64,000 nucleotides of DNA. Source: Bacteroidota bacterium. GTDB taxonomy: Bacteria > Bacteroidota > Bacteroidia > Chitinophagales > Chitinophagaceae. Below are positions 7,999 to 17,512 of this stretch, one piece after another. The notes below the pieces were generated by a model that searched no databases, was not told the origin of the DNA, and was given only the letters and a program-made list of their open reading frames with translations. Both the position numbers and the translations under genes were made by a program. Position 1 is the stretch's first letter, and each line of letters starts with the position of its first letter. The stretch is from positions 1-64,000 of the forward strand of contig JAFDYJ010000009.1 of the NCBI GenBank assembly GCA_018267515.1, read 5' to 3'.

Positions 7999-10032
7999 TT
8001 AATATTTCCAGCCTTCGCCTTCTTTTGGAACATTACTTGGCCAAGCTGGTGGATTGGTTTTATTGGTATATTTAGTTACAACATAATTCGCCATATCTTT
8101 TAATGCTTTTACCTGATTTAGAGGCAAAACCGCATATACGTTTTTTGTTAAAAATGTTACATATTTTGAATCTACTTTCATAAGTGAATTAAAAACACCA
8201 TGGAAATCTATATTCATTACAGATGCGTATTTGTCGGCAATTAAGCCTGCTTTTTCTTGGTCAGTATAGTTTAATGTCATTACAGCATTAATAAATTCAT
8301 TTAATACTATTCCACGCTCTAAAGAAGTAGTTGTCTTTGCGATAGCATTGTTAAAATTACTTTCGGCTGGTTCTGGTGAGGCTATTGTAGCGTATAATTG
8401 TATAGGTGAGTAGTTTGTTTTGACTTGAGTTGTATTCTTATTTGTTTGGTTTACTAATTTTCCATTTACAAAATCTCCTTCGTAAATGTTTCCATTAGCG
8501 TAGGTAATTTTTCCTTTTCCATGTATTTCATCATTCAGCCATTCTCCTTCGTAGATATCGCCACTCTCCCAAACCATTTTTCCTTTTCCATTTCTGATGG
8601 TTTCATCTTTGAATTCTCCAACATAATATCCATTAGTGTAAGTTATCCGTTTAGATGGTGTAGTTTCTTTACCTGTTTTATCTATATAAAAATCTTTTCC
8701 ATTTAAAGTAACATACGCTTTTCCGTAATCAAAGCTGGTTCTATATTCATATTGCAACGGAATAATGACTTTTCCCGTTTTGTCAATAAAACCCGATTTG
8801 TTGTTTTGGGTTACACAAGCCAAACCTTCAGAAAACGATAGCACTTGATCGTAAATAAGTGGAACAACAACTTCGCCAGAAGTATTAATAAATCCATATT
8901 TTCCACCGGTAAGTGTATTCCCAGATTTGACACCTCCTTTATTAACGGCAGCTAATCCTTCATCAAATTCAAACGCATTGTCATATATAATTGGAATCAC
9001 TACTTTACCGGATTTATTGATAAATCCCCATTTATCTTTTAAACTAACCAATGCCATTCCATCTTTAAAATTATATCCGTAATTGTATATTGCTGGTATA
9101 ATTAATTTATCATATCTGTCTATATAGCCATACAAATTATTTTCTAAGACAACTACTGCCAAACCATCTTTAAATGAGTTAGCATATTTATATTTAAAAG
9201 GTATTATGGTCTTGCCAGTTTTATCAAAAAAACCATATTTATGATCTAATCCTGCACAAATTAAACCTTCCTCGAAAGCACTAAGTGAATGATATTTTAT
9301 GGGTATTACTTCATTGCCCAAGGAGTCAATGTAACCATATTTCCAAGTTTCGTAATTTACTCCAATACGTACTCTGGCTAAACCATTTTCAAATTCATTT
9401 ACATAATCAAATTTTGGAGCAATGATGATAGTGCCTTTACTATCTTTTAATCCATACTTTTTATTATTGTCTTGATATTTTATTAATTTTCCTATTGGTT
9501 TGGCTAATGGTATTGTTGGTGTATAAACAACATTATCTTGTTCCGTTTTTATTTGCAATGGATTACTCACTTCTTTTCCTGTTTTATCAATAAATAAAAT
9601 AGAATTGTTAATTTCTACTTTTGCCAATCCACTCACAAAACCATAAGCGTAATCATATTTTATAGGTGTAATTTCAATACCTTTCTTATTGATGTACCCC
9701 CATTTTCCGCCCAATACATCATCATCAATATCGTCAGAGTAGCCACCAATGTTTACGGCTGCCAAATCTTCTTTAAAGTTAAAGATATGGTCGTATTTAA
9801 ACGGCGTGATTTCTTTTCCACTAATGTCAATGAGTGCTTTCTTTCCTCCGTTTACTACCAAAGCAGTACCATTGTTCATATAGCCAGCATCGTCGTATTT
9901 TGGCTGTACAATTACTTTACCAGTATTGTCTTTAAATCCAAATTTTCCATTGGTGCCTTTAAAGCGTATAAGTTGTTGTGCTATTAAACTTTGACTGCAT
10001 AAGTAAATAACGACAAAAAATAAGAATCTCAT
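7999..10032 (-). CDS. WG-repeat and MORN-repeat secreted protein
   Basis: 677 residues with a signal peptide (MRFLFFVVIYLCSQSLIA). Residues about 20-480 are a series of WG repeats, each about 35-50 residues with a pattern like KYGFIDKTGKVIIPxKYD...F.EGLAxV. Residues about 485-545 are MORN repeats (YVGEFKD, YEGEWLNDEIHGKGK, YEGDFVNGK). The C-terminal 130 residues are helical and unrecognised. WG and MORN repeats are structural or binding modules; exact role unknown. The gene is visibly more A/T-rich than its neighbours and is followed, upstream of its start, by a 369-bp gap, hinting at acquired DNA. Confidence 0.8.
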   Translation of the reverse strand: MRFLFFVVIYLCSQSLIAQQLIRFKGTNGKFGFKDNTGKVIVQPKYDDAGYMNNGTALVVNGGKKALIDISGKEITPFKYDHIFNFKEDLAAVNIGGYSDDIDDDVLGGKWGYINKKGIEITPIKYDYAYGFVSGLAKVEINNSILFIDKTGKEVSNPLQIKTEQDNVVYTPTIPLAKPIGKLIKYQDNNKKYGLKDSKGTIIIAPKFDYVNEFENGLARVRIGVNYETWKYGYIDSLGNEVIPIKYHSLSAFEEGLICAGLDHKYGFFDKTGKTIIPFKYKYANSFKDGLAVVVLENNLYGYIDRYDKLIIPAIYNYGYNFKDGMALVSLKDKWGFINKSGKVVIPIIYDNAFEFDEGLAAVNKGGVKSGNTLTGGKYGFINTSGEVVVPLIYDQVLSFSEGLACVTQNNKSGFIDKTGKVIIPLQYEYRTSFDYGKAYVTLNGKDFYIDKTGKETTPSKRITYTNGYYVGEFKDETIRNGKGKMVWESGDIYEGEWLNDEIHGKGKITYANGNIYEGDFVNGKLVNQTNKNTTQVKTNYSPIQLYATIASPEPAESNFNNAIAKTTTSLERGIVLNEFINAVMTLNYTDQEKAGLIADKYASVMNIDFHGVFNSLMKVDSKYVTFLTKNVYAVLPLNQVKALKDMANYVVTKYTNKTNPPAWPSNVPKEGEGWKY

Positions 10033-10401
10033 TTTACTTCTTTTAATAAAATTAAATAATTAGTGTTTTTAAGAAAATCCGTATTTTATGGTATAAATAT
10101 TTTTATAAGTAATCAATAAAAAACTCGACTACCACACTAAATATTTCGAATTGCCTCTATATTCAAAATTTTGAAATAACTTCAAAGAATGGGTTTGTTT
10201 CGGGTCGTATTTAGCTGGTGACGCTTGTCTTACTTTTTATCAAAGCTAATACAAACACCGGTCAAAGGCAAGGTGTTCTAAATCGCTTTTATGCGAGACA
10301 AATCTTAAAGCAAAACCGGAATTCAACTCAAAATATCGAGTCGTGTAATTGCTACACATGTTATGCGCAGGGCTACATTTCAAAAGTGTTAAGAAGAGTG
10401 T
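10033..10401. other. Non-coding gap, 369 bp
   Basis: The first 130 bases upstream of the WG gene are very A/T-rich and could hold its promoter. The remainder is of mixed composition with a small GTGTA/TACAC dyad at 10343-10357. No gene, tRNA or mobile element end was recognised. Confidence 0.4.
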
Positions 10402-11439
10402 TTACTTGTGGCAAATTACTACGCCAAATCCGGGAGCATTTAATTTTTTTAATTCTGTCCTTTTAAAACCTGCTTTATTTGTAAATGTATCTATTTCGGA
10501 TTTTGAGTATGTTTTACCTCCTGCCTGATGAAGCAGGTTTAATGCCATAAAAGAAGTAGTTGCCTTTGACATTTGTGAGCTTCCGCCAATGCCCTTTATC
10601 TGGTCGAGGATTACATACATTCCGCCGGGATTGAGTGAGTTGAAAGCTTTTTTTGCCAATGTTTCATTTTCAGATGGATTTAGTCCGTGTATAATATTAA
10701 ATGCAAGGATTATGTCAACAGCTTTTGGGAGTTCATCTTTCATAAAGTCGGCAGGAAGAAATGAAACATTTTTTGCAGCATTGTATTTTGCAATGCACTC
10801 ATCAGCATATTTTTTCACTGGTGGCAGGTCAACGATGGTCGCTTTCAAATGGGGATTTCGCTCGCAAAGTTCAATGCTATATAAACCATGCGAACCACCA
10901 AGGTCGAGCAATTTAGTATGTGTTTTAGCAACAGGTATTTTTTTTGCTACCTCCTTGAAGTTTGTTCTTGAAATGTCAATCATAGCCCGTGAAAACAACT
11001 CCCATTCATAATCAGTCATTTCTTCCAGCATGTTCGATTGTGGTCTTTTTCCCAATCGGATGGTTTCATCTAAATGGATATATCCTTTATACAAATAGTC
11101 GCAGAATAAAATAAAATATCGAAAATTACTCGGTGATTGTTCAGATAAATTTTTGAACCCTCTTTTAGTAAACGCATACTTAGCTTCCTTTTTCTGTACA
11201 TACCCAAGGGCATCTAAACAGTCGAGTATTAATTCAGCACCCACTTCGCTCACATTTGCTCCTTTTGCAATACTCTTAACATCTTTAAACTCCATCGTAA
11301 GCTGGTCTGCAATTTTTAGTTTAACGGCACTACCCAATGCAAAACCTAAGCCTACCGAGGAAGATGCGTCTGCAAACGGATGAGGAATGATGTCGTTCGA
11401 TAAGAGTATTTTTTCAATGAGAGAGAATTTGTAAATCAT
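10402..11439 (-). CDS. SAM-dependent O-methyltransferase family protein
   Basis: 345 residues. The N-terminal half is a winged-helix dimerisation domain (residues about 20-100). The C-terminal half has the class I SAM motif LLDLGGSHGLYSIEL (about 177-191), an acidic ATIVDLPP, and LNPGGMYVILDQI. This domain pair is that of plant/bacterial small-molecule O-methyltransferases (acetylserotonin or hydroxyneurosporene type). The substrate cannot be read. It is the last gene of a same-strand run after a DUF1772 protein and an AraC regulator, 23 bp behind the former. Confidence 0.82.
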   Translation of the reverse strand: MIYKFSLIEKILLSNDIIPHPFADASSSVGLGFALGSAVKLKIADQLTMEFKDVKSIAKGANVSEVGAELILDCLDALGYVQKKEAKYAFTKRGFKNLSEQSPSNFRYFILFCDYLYKGYIHLDETIRLGKRPQSNMLEEMTDYEWELFSRAMIDISRTNFKEVAKKIPVAKTHTKLLDLGGSHGLYSIELCERNPHLKATIVDLPPVKKYADECIAKYNAAKNVSFLPADFMKDELPKAVDIILAFNIIHGLNPSENETLAKKAFNSLNPGGMYVILDQIKGIGGSSQMSKATTSFMALNLLHQAGGKTYSKSEIDTFTNKAGFKRTELKKLNAPGFGVVICHK

Positions 11440-11462
11440 AACAGTAAATTTTTATCTGAAGA

Positions 11463-11957
11463 TTATTTTTTGTTTTGTTTACTTAAATCTGTTTTTGTCA
11501 ACGCAAGTAACATAAAAATAAACCCAATGAACATAGAAACTCCTCTTATCCAGCTTAACTGATACCATCTTTGTCCTCGTGCATGCCATTCGGTAGCAGG
11601 TATGGAAGTGTTGTGATTACTATTTGCAAACTCTTTAATTTCAGGAACAAAGTATGTAAAGGTAAAAATCAATGCTACAGCATAGATACCTGCTGCATAA
11701 GCTATGTATTTTCGTCTATTCTTATTTCCCCAGTTGGTAACCAACGCTAATACAGTAAATACAATTGCAACCGGGTGAATCATTTTCCAAAATAATTCAT
11801 CTTTTAAAGGGAAAGGGCCATTTTCCAAAATGCTTGATTCAGGAAGATATAATAACAATGCACGAAGTGGCGAAATATGTGCATATAAGACAGCACCTAC
11901 AATACCCGCCCAGCAGAATATGGCCAGGAACATAAAGAGTTGGCTTGCTTGTTTCAT
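11463..11957 (-). CDS. DUF1772-type membrane protein (anthrone oxygenase-like family)
   Basis: 164 residues with four transmembrane segments (about 5-26, 58-78, 88-108, 136-156). The C-terminal RGQRWYQLSWIRGVSMFIGF resembles the DUF1772 signature, and HARGQRW contains the conserved His/Trp. Some relatives in biosynthetic clusters are cofactor-free oxygenases; others are unknown. It sits between an AraC regulator and a methyltransferase and may act with them. Confidence 0.6.
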   Translation of the reverse strand: MKQASQLFMFLAIFCWAGIVGAVLYAHISPLRALLLYLPESSILENGPFPLKDELFWKMIHPVAIVFTVLALVTNWGNKNRRKYIAYAAGIYAVALIFTFTYFVPEIKEFANSNHNTSIPATEWHARGQRWYQLSWIRGVSMFIGFIFMLLALTKTDLSKQNKK

Positions 11958-12011
11958 AATTGTGGTTTTTTAAGCACAAATCTGAAACTTCGTGAATCTT
12001 CAAAATTGTAT

Positions 12012-12818
12012 TTAAGGGACAATTTCAAAAATATGTCCTTCAAGGCTTCCTTTTCTTTGCCGGTAATTATTGGGTGTAAGCCGGCTCAAACCTTTAAATG
12101 TTTTAATAAAATGCGATTGGTCGGAAAAATGGCAACTGTAAGCAATTTCAGTGAGTGAAAGTTTTGATGTGTGAATGAGATGAACAGCCTGTAAATATTT
12201 CTTGTAAAGTAATGTTTGCTCCGTGTTCATGCCGGTAAGTTCATATAGTTTCCTGGTAAGTTGTTTGGTAGAATAACAAAATTGGCCGGCAATATCTGTA
12301 ACAGATAAATTTGTGTGGGTATGAGTTTTTAAAAAAACATCAAAGGCTTTTTCCCTTTCAGTAAGCATAGGAAGCCGTTGCAGGAGCCAGTTTGTAAATA
12401 TATTCACCCGTTCTTTCAAACTATTTTGTTCGCCCAGTTGATGCCAAAGTGAGTAAAAGGAAGCATCAACCAATGTTAAATCCAATAATTGGTTACTAAA
12501 CTCTGCCGGGTGAAAGTGAAAAATGTGCTTAATGGAAGCAGCATTTAATATTATGCCAAAAAATGTATGCGTATCGGGAATGTTTAATTGAACAGGGCTG
12601 GTATGAAAGCCTTGAATAAAACAACGGGGAATAGTTTGTATTTGGTTATTGAAGAGTACCTGGAGCTTTGATGTTTCAAAACTGAAAATAATTTCAATCA
12701 GGCCTTTGGGGATGATGGTTTCTCTCAGGGAAGGTTCATTGTGCCGGTGTACCTGCCACAAGGAGCATACGATGTCTTTGATCAGTGCTGATTGCGGTAT
12801 GGTGAAATTGTTCTCCAT
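12012..12818 (-). CDS. AraC family transcriptional regulator
   Basis: 268 residues. The N-terminal part (about 1-150) is a cupin-like sensing region. The C-terminal part (about 165-262) holds two HTH motifs: LSVTDIAGQFCYSTKQLTRK and LSLTEIAYSCHFSDQSHFIK, followed by TPNNYR, the usual AraC end. It probably controls the DUF1772 and methyltransferase genes that follow it on the same strand (54-bp gap). Ligand unknown. Confidence 0.88.
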   Translation of the reverse strand: MENNFTIPQSALIKDIVCSLWQVHRHNEPSLRETIIPKGLIEIIFSFETSKLQVLFNNQIQTIPRCFIQGFHTSPVQLNIPDTHTFFGIILNAASIKHIFHFHPAEFSNQLLDLTLVDASFYSLWHQLGEQNSLKERVNIFTNWLLQRLPMLTEREKAFDVFLKTHTHTNLSVTDIAGQFCYSTKQLTRKLYELTGMNTEQTLLYKKYLQAVHLIHTSKLSLTEIAYSCHFSDQSHFIKTFKGLSRLTPNNYRQRKGSLEGHIFEIVP

Positions 12819-13031
12819 GCATCTGACATTCGAAAATTGATTTCGTATGGGTAGCAGTCAACATAATAAATATACATAATACACAATAGATTTATAAACC
12901 TAATTTTATTTTATTTTCCATTTTGCCCATTTACAATGGGGAAAGAACATAGAGATTGTGAAAATGGAAATTTCAAAGGCGAAATAACCGATTCTCATAG
13001 GTTTTGTAAATTACATTCATCATTCGGTTTT

Positions 13032-14402
13032 ATGTTGTTAGAGCCTTTAAACTATATGCGCCGGTATTATGAATCCGGCGCTACGCAAAGTTTTTCTTTC
13101 AGAAAAGAACAGTTGAAAAAACTGAAGCAGGCTATTGTAAAGTATGAAAAAGAGTTGTATGCTGCCTTGTATTCTGATTTGAAAAAAAGCCCGGAAGAAT
13201 GCTGGGTGACAGAGCTGGGAATGGTGACAGCAGAAATCAATGCCGCACTAAAAAGCCTGCATCGCTGGATGAAACCTCAAAAAGCAGGTACCAACTTATT
13301 AAATTTTCCTTCTTCCAGTTATGTTATGAATGAGCCGATGGGAGTGGCGCTGATTATCGGTCCCTGGAATTATCCCTTTCAATTACTCATCAATCCATTG
13401 GTTGGCGCTATTGCCGCAGGTAATTGTGTTGTTCTAAAGGCAAGTGAATTTGCACCGGCTACAGATTCAGTAATGAAAAAGATGATTGAGGAAATATTTC
13501 CCAAAGAATATATTTTATACATGCAGGGTGAAGGGGCGCTGATAGTGCCTCAGCTTATGAATTATTTCAGGTTTGATTTTGTTTTTTACACAGGAAGTAC
13601 TGCGGTTGGGAAGATCGTTTATAAAATGGCGGCAGAACACTTAGTCCCGGTGACTTTGGAATTGGGTGGCAAAAGCCCCTGCGTAGTAGAAGTAGATGCC
13701 AATATAAAAGTTGCTGCACGAAGGATTGCAATGACCAAATTTTCAAATGCGGGACAAATGTGTGTGGCGCCGGATTATGTTTTGGTGCAACAGTCGGTGA
13801 AAGAAAAATTTATTGAATCGCTTCGGGGGGCCTTATTGAGTTTTTTCAGTAACAAGCCGGAAGAAGATTATAATTATTGCAGGATAATAAATGAAAAACA
13901 GTTTGACCGTCTGACCGGTTATTTGAACAGCGGAAAAATTGTACATGGAGGCAGAACCGACAGAGGAAAATTATTTATTGAACCGACTATTTTAGAAAAT
14001 GTTTCTTTAGATACTCAGGTGATGAAAGATGAAGTTTTTGGTCCGATACTGCCGGTAATTACTTTTGAAACAATGGACGAAGCCAAACAAATCATTCAGC
14101 AAAATCCGAACCCGTTAGCATTTTATGTTTACACTTCAAGCAGGAAAAGGGGAATAGAATGGTTGAATGCAATTCCCAGCGGTGGAGCCTGTATCAATAA
14201 TTCAAGCTGGCATTTAACGAATCATCATTTACCATTCGGTGGCAGAGGATTCAGTGGCATGGGTAACTATCACGGGAAATATTCTTTTGATACTTTCAGC
14301 CATAAAAAAGCAGTGATGAAAACACCAACATGGTTTGACCCGAATTTGAAGTATCCACCGTTTAAAGGGATGCTGAAATGGTATAAAAAAATTATACGAT
14401 AA
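13032..14402 (+). CDS. Aldehyde dehydrogenase, class 3 type
   Basis: 456 residues from ATG 13032. An in-frame ATG at 12936 would add 32 residues with no resemblance to the family, so the later start is preferred. It oxidises aldehydes with NAD(P)+. Visible: RRYYESGATQSFSFRKEQL start typical of class 3 enzymes, the IIGPWNYPFQL cofactor segment, TGSTAVGK, general base Glu210 in LELGGKSP, nucleophile Cys244 in NAGQMCVAPD, and EVFGPILPV. The C-terminal region is hydrophilic/basic, not a membrane anchor. Fatty aldehyde use is likely by family. Confidence 0.9.
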   Translation: MLLEPLNYMRRYYESGATQSFSFRKEQLKKLKQAIVKYEKELYAALYSDLKKSPEECWVTELGMVTAEINAALKSLHRWMKPQKAGTNLLNFPSSSYVMNEPMGVALIIGPWNYPFQLLINPLVGAIAAGNCVVLKASEFAPATDSVMKKMIEEIFPKEYILYMQGEGALIVPQLMNYFRFDFVFYTGSTAVGKIVYKMAAEHLVPVTLELGGKSPCVVEVDANIKVAARRIAMTKFSNAGQMCVAPDYVLVQQSVKEKFIESLRGALLSFFSNKPEEDYNYCRIINEKQFDRLTGYLNSGKIVHGGRTDRGKLFIEPTILENVSLDTQVMKDEVFGPILPVITFETMDEAKQIIQQNPNPLAFYVYTSSRKRGIEWLNAIPSGGACINNSSWHLTNHHLPFGGRGFSGMGNYHGKYSFDTFSHKKAVMKTPTWFDPNLKYPPFKGMLKWYKKIIR

Positions 14403-14426
14403 ATAATTTTATAAGTTGTCTTTTGA

Positions 14427-15128
14427 ATGAGTACACCGGGAAGATACCGCTGGCTGAAAAAAACGGGGATTCTTTTATTGATATTTTGTATTGTTTTTTT
14501 CGGCTATGTGGAAATGGCAAATATTAATTCAAAACAAATGAGCTACCGGCAAAAAGTATTGAAAGCGGTTTACCCCGCATGGATGTGGTGGAGCCGATTA
14601 AGGGGAATTAATAGAACGGAACTTTTCAATAAAACCATTCAGCCTCCCATTTCATTTTATACATTGAAAGCAACGCTTAACAATGGCAAAGAACTGGATT
14701 TTGCTTCGTTGAAAGGTAAAAATGTTTTATTGGTAAATACAGCCAGTGATTGCGGATACACTGATCAGTATGAAGATTTGCAAAAACTGTATGAGAAATA
14801 TGATAAAAGCCTGGTGATTATTGCTTTTCCTTCCAATGATTTTAAAGAGCAGGAAAAAGGGACGGATGAAGAGATAGCATCGTTTTGCAAACTGAATTAC
14901 GGAGTCAGCTTTCCCTTAATGAAAAAATCAGTAGTAATAAAAAATAACCAGCAGAATGAAGTGTTTCAATGGCTGACCGACCCGGCGAAGAACGGCTGGA
15001 ACAGTAAGCTCCCTTCCTGGAATTTTTGTAAATACTTAGTGAATGAAGATGGAATGCTGACCAATTATTTCGGATCGTCCATTTCACCATTGAGTAAAGA
15101 TGTACTTACGGCAATCGGAGGTAATTAA
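14427..15128 (+). CDS. Glutathione peroxidase family protein, membrane-anchored
   Basis: 233 residues: a single N-terminal transmembrane segment (about 13-29), a 45-residue linker, and a GPx domain. The catalytic tetrad is intact: Cys109 in NTASDCGYT, Gln142 in FKEQEKG, and Trp198-Asn199 in SWNF. As in other bacterial Cys-GPx it probably reduces peroxides using thioredoxin rather than glutathione, here facing the periplasm. It lies 24 bp behind the aldehyde dehydrogenase, so the two may be co-transcribed to deal with lipid peroxidation products. Confidence 0.85.
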   Translation: MSTPGRYRWLKKTGILLLIFCIVFFGYVEMANINSKQMSYRQKVLKAVYPAWMWWSRLRGINRTELFNKTIQPPISFYTLKATLNNGKELDFASLKGKNVLLVNTASDCGYTDQYEDLQKLYEKYDKSLVIIAFPSNDFKEQEKGTDEEIASFCKLNYGVSFPLMKKSVVIKNNQQNEVFQWLTDPAKNGWNSKLPSWNFCKYLVNEDGMLTNYFGSSISPLSKDVLTAIGGN

Positions 15129-15149
15129 TTTTCCAGAAAAACATTTCTC

Positions 15150-15407
15150 ATGAATTATAATGATTTTATCGGTACAATTGGAGTAGCCCTTATCCTGATT
15201 GCTTATTTTCTCAATACAGCCAAAGTAATTATGGTGAATGGAAAATTGTTTTATGTAATGAATACTATAGGGGCAGGATTAGCTTGCTATGCTTCTTTTC
15301 TAATAAATTATTTGCCTTTTGTTATTCTCGAAGGAATCTGGACACTGGTTTCTGTCTATGGATTTATAAGAGTTTGCAAAATAGATCCAGATAGATTTCA
15401 GAAATGA
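15150..15407 (+). CDS. Small membrane protein, CBU_0592-like
   Basis: 85 residues with three hydrophobic segments (about 8-24, 34-52, 56-74) and a short basic end. The pattern (FIGTIGVALILIAYFLNT, then GAGLACYASFL) resembles the CBU_0592-like small membrane family of unknown function. It starts 21 bp after the GPx gene on the same strand. Confidence 0.65.
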   Translation: MNYNDFIGTIGVALILIAYFLNTAKVIMVNGKLFYVMNTIGAGLACYASFLINYLPFVILEGIWTLVSVYGFIRVCKIDPDRFQK

Positions 15408-15408
15408 T

Positions 15409-16443
15409 CTACCCGCAGCTGTATTCCAGGTCATTCATTTCCACCATCCTTCTTTCAAATTGATAACCCGAATAAATCTTTATAATCTCATTCAGAATGT
15501 CATTTATTTCTTCTACTGATTTTACGGTTACCAGTTTCAAACGATATTCTTTGATATTAGGAAGTCCCTTGAGGTAATTGGTATAATGCCTTCTCATTTC
15601 ATTGATGCCGGGAATCAGTCCTTTCCATTCAACTGAACGTAACAGATGCTGACGAATCACTTCAACTCTTTGTTCTATAGTAGGTGGTGAAAGATGCTGA
15701 CCGGTGTTTAGAAAATATTTTATTTCATTAAATATCCAGGGATAACCTATAGCAGCACGACCGATCATGATACCATCCACTCCATAACGATTTTTATATT
15801 CCAATGCTTTTTCCGGCGAATCAATATCACCATTGCCAAAAATCGGAATTTGAATTCGTGGATTCTCTTTCACTTTTCCAATCCATGTCCAGTCGGCTTC
15901 ACCTTTATACATCTGGCTTCTTGTGCGTCCATGAATAGACAAGGCTTTTATTCCTACATCCTGTAACCGTTCCGCCACTTCCATAATATTAATAGAAGCA
16001 TCATCCCATCCCAATCTTGTTTTTACTGTCACCGGCAAAGAAGTAGAACGAACAACTGCATCAGTCAATCTCACCATCAGATCTACATCTTTCAATACTG
16101 CGGCCCCTGCTCCTTTAAACACAACTTTTTTTACCGGGCAGCCAAAGTTGATATCAACGAGATCCGGCTGAACAGCATCAACAATTTTTGCACTTAATGC
16201 CATAGCTTCTTCATCACCACCGAAAATCTGTATGCCCACCGGTCGTTCGTAATCGAAGATGTCTAATTTTTGTTTACTTTTAATGGCATCACGGATCAAT
16301 CCTTCGGAAGAAATAAATTCGGTAAACATCAGATCGGCGCCATTAGCTTTGCAAACAGCACGAAAAGGGGGATCGCTGACGTCTTCCATTGGCGCCAAAA
16401 GCAAGGTGAAACCAGGTAGAGTAATATTTCCTATCTTAACCAT
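15409..16443 (-). CDS. dusB: tRNA-dihydrouridine synthase (DUS family)
   Basis: 344 residues. ATG at 16443 is chosen over an in-frame TTG eight codons upstream. A flavoenzyme reducing uridine to dihydrouridine in tRNA D-loops. Visible: LLAPMEDVSDPPFR at the barrel start, the catalytic Cys102 in DINFGCPVKKV, KTRLGWDD, and the FMN phosphate-binding GDIDSPEKA / DGIMIGRAA segments. It matches DusB-type length and motifs. It converges on the small membrane protein gene, one base from its stop. Confidence 0.92.
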   Translation of the reverse strand: MVKIGNITLPGFTLLLAPMEDVSDPPFRAVCKANGADLMFTEFISSEGLIRDAIKSKQKLDIFDYERPVGIQIFGGDEEAMALSAKIVDAVQPDLVDINFGCPVKKVVFKGAGAAVLKDVDLMVRLTDAVVRSTSLPVTVKTRLGWDDASINIMEVAERLQDVGIKALSIHGRTRSQMYKGEADWTWIGKVKENPRIQIPIFGNGDIDSPEKALEYKNRYGVDGIMIGRAAIGYPWIFNEIKYFLNTGQHLSPPTIEQRVEVIRQHLLRSVEWKGLIPGINEMRRHYTNYLKGLPNIKEYRLKLVTVKSVEEINDILNEIIKIYSGYQFERRMVEMNDLEYSCG

Positions 16444-16537
16444 CGAATTGATTGTCCGGATTAACAATTATTAATAAAAAATTATTAATTGCTAATTACA
16501 TTTGAACCTGCAAATTTACCATTTAAAATCAAGAAAT

Positions 16538-17497
16538 ATGTACGATAGCAACTCAAGAGGAATTTCATACACTGCGGGGTTTTTTATTCTGATTGCTTTC
16601 GTTGTTGCAGGCGTGATCCTGGCCGGCTTACTGAGCATTCCCGTTTGGACAAGTATGACCGGAACCGGTTTTGAAAAGATGACAACCGAATTGGGTAACC
16701 CGGCTTATTCCGATGCACTTCGGGTTATCCAGGCAATTACGGCAATAGTCGGTTTTTTTCTACCGGCATGGCTTGTTGCGGTTTTGCTGAATAAAAAACC
16801 AATGAAACTAATTGGTTTTACAGGCTGGCCCACCGGGATTCAGATTCTCATCATGTTTCTTATCGCATTTTTCGGAATTATGGTTTCTTCCGGATTTGCA
16901 TATTTTAACAGTCATCTTCCCGTACCTGCAGGATGGGAAGCTTCTTTCAATAAAATGGAAGATGATTATAATAGCGGGGTGGAATCAATTATTGATCTGT
17001 CAAGTTTTACCGGTTACCTGGTTGCATTATTAATATTAGCCGTGTTACCTGCCATATGTGAAGAGGTTTTATTCAGAGGCGGGTTTCAAAATTTTCTTAC
17101 CCGTTCCACCAATAAGCCATGGTTTTCCATCATTATTGTCAGTATAATTTTCAGCCTGGCTCATTGGTCTTATTACGGCTTTTTATCCCGGTTATTTCTT
17201 GGAATCATGCTGGGCTTGCTTTATCACTATTCCGGCAAAATCTGGCTGAATATACTGGGACATTTCCTGAACAATGGAATTGCTATCACCGTTATTTATA
17301 TTTATGTTTTGAATGGAAAATCCCTGAAAGATGCAATTAATGATGATTCGGATAGTTATTGGGGTATTTTCGCATTACCCATTGTAATCTTGTTATTTAT
17401 TTGGCTGAGAAATGTCTCCCGGAGATATAAAAAAGTACCCGAACCTTTTCCGCCAACCCCTCCTCCTCCTGAAATTTCCGGTGATCAGTTTTCATAA
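16538..17497 (+). CDS. CPBP family intramembrane glutamic protease
   Basis: 319 residues from ATG 16538; an earlier TTG adds 12 polar residues. About eight hydrophobic segments. The CPBP/Abi motifs are present: EExxxR in CEEVLFRGGFQ (Glu175-Glu176), a FSLAHW histidine motif, and GHFLNNGIAI. This family includes Rce1-like proteases and bacteriocin-immunity proteins. The C-terminus is Pro-rich and cytosolic (PPTPPPPE). It precedes cdsA by 15 bp and is probably co-transcribed with cdsA and psd. Confidence 0.87.
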   Translation: MYDSNSRGISYTAGFFILIAFVVAGVILAGLLSIPVWTSMTGTGFEKMTTELGNPAYSDALRVIQAITAIVGFFLPAWLVAVLLNKKPMKLIGFTGWPTGIQILIMFLIAFFGIMVSSGFAYFNSHLPVPAGWEASFNKMEDDYNSGVESIIDLSSFTGYLVALLILAVLPAICEEVLFRGGFQNFLTRSTNKPWFSIIIVSIIFSLAHWSYYGFLSRLFLGIMLGLLYHYSGKIWLNILGHFLNNGIAITVIYIYVLNGKSLKDAINDDSDSYWGIFALPIVILLFIWLRNVSRRYKKVPEPFPPTPPPPEISGDQFS

Positions 17498-17512
17498 TTA
17501 TTAATAAGCTGT

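Noticed and set aside
10321-10366. Possible integron attC-like site: ATTCAAC ... GTTATGC around a small dyad
   Set aside because: It is only 46 bases long, the core boxes pair poorly, and there is no integron integrase or cassette array nearby.
10589-11011. 140-codon plus-strand frame opposite the methyltransferase
   Set aside because: Antisense of a gene with clear SAM motifs; no start context or homology pattern.
7866-12964. AAGAACATAGAG..TGTGAA present at 7866 and 12943, flanking the accessory block
   Set aside because: 18 of 20 matches in A/T-rich DNA are expected a few times by chance in 64 kb; not enough to call a boundary repeat.
12936-13031. N-terminal extension of the aldehyde dehydrogenase
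   Set aside because: The 32 extra residues do not resemble class 3 enzymes, and ATG 13032 gives the family length.
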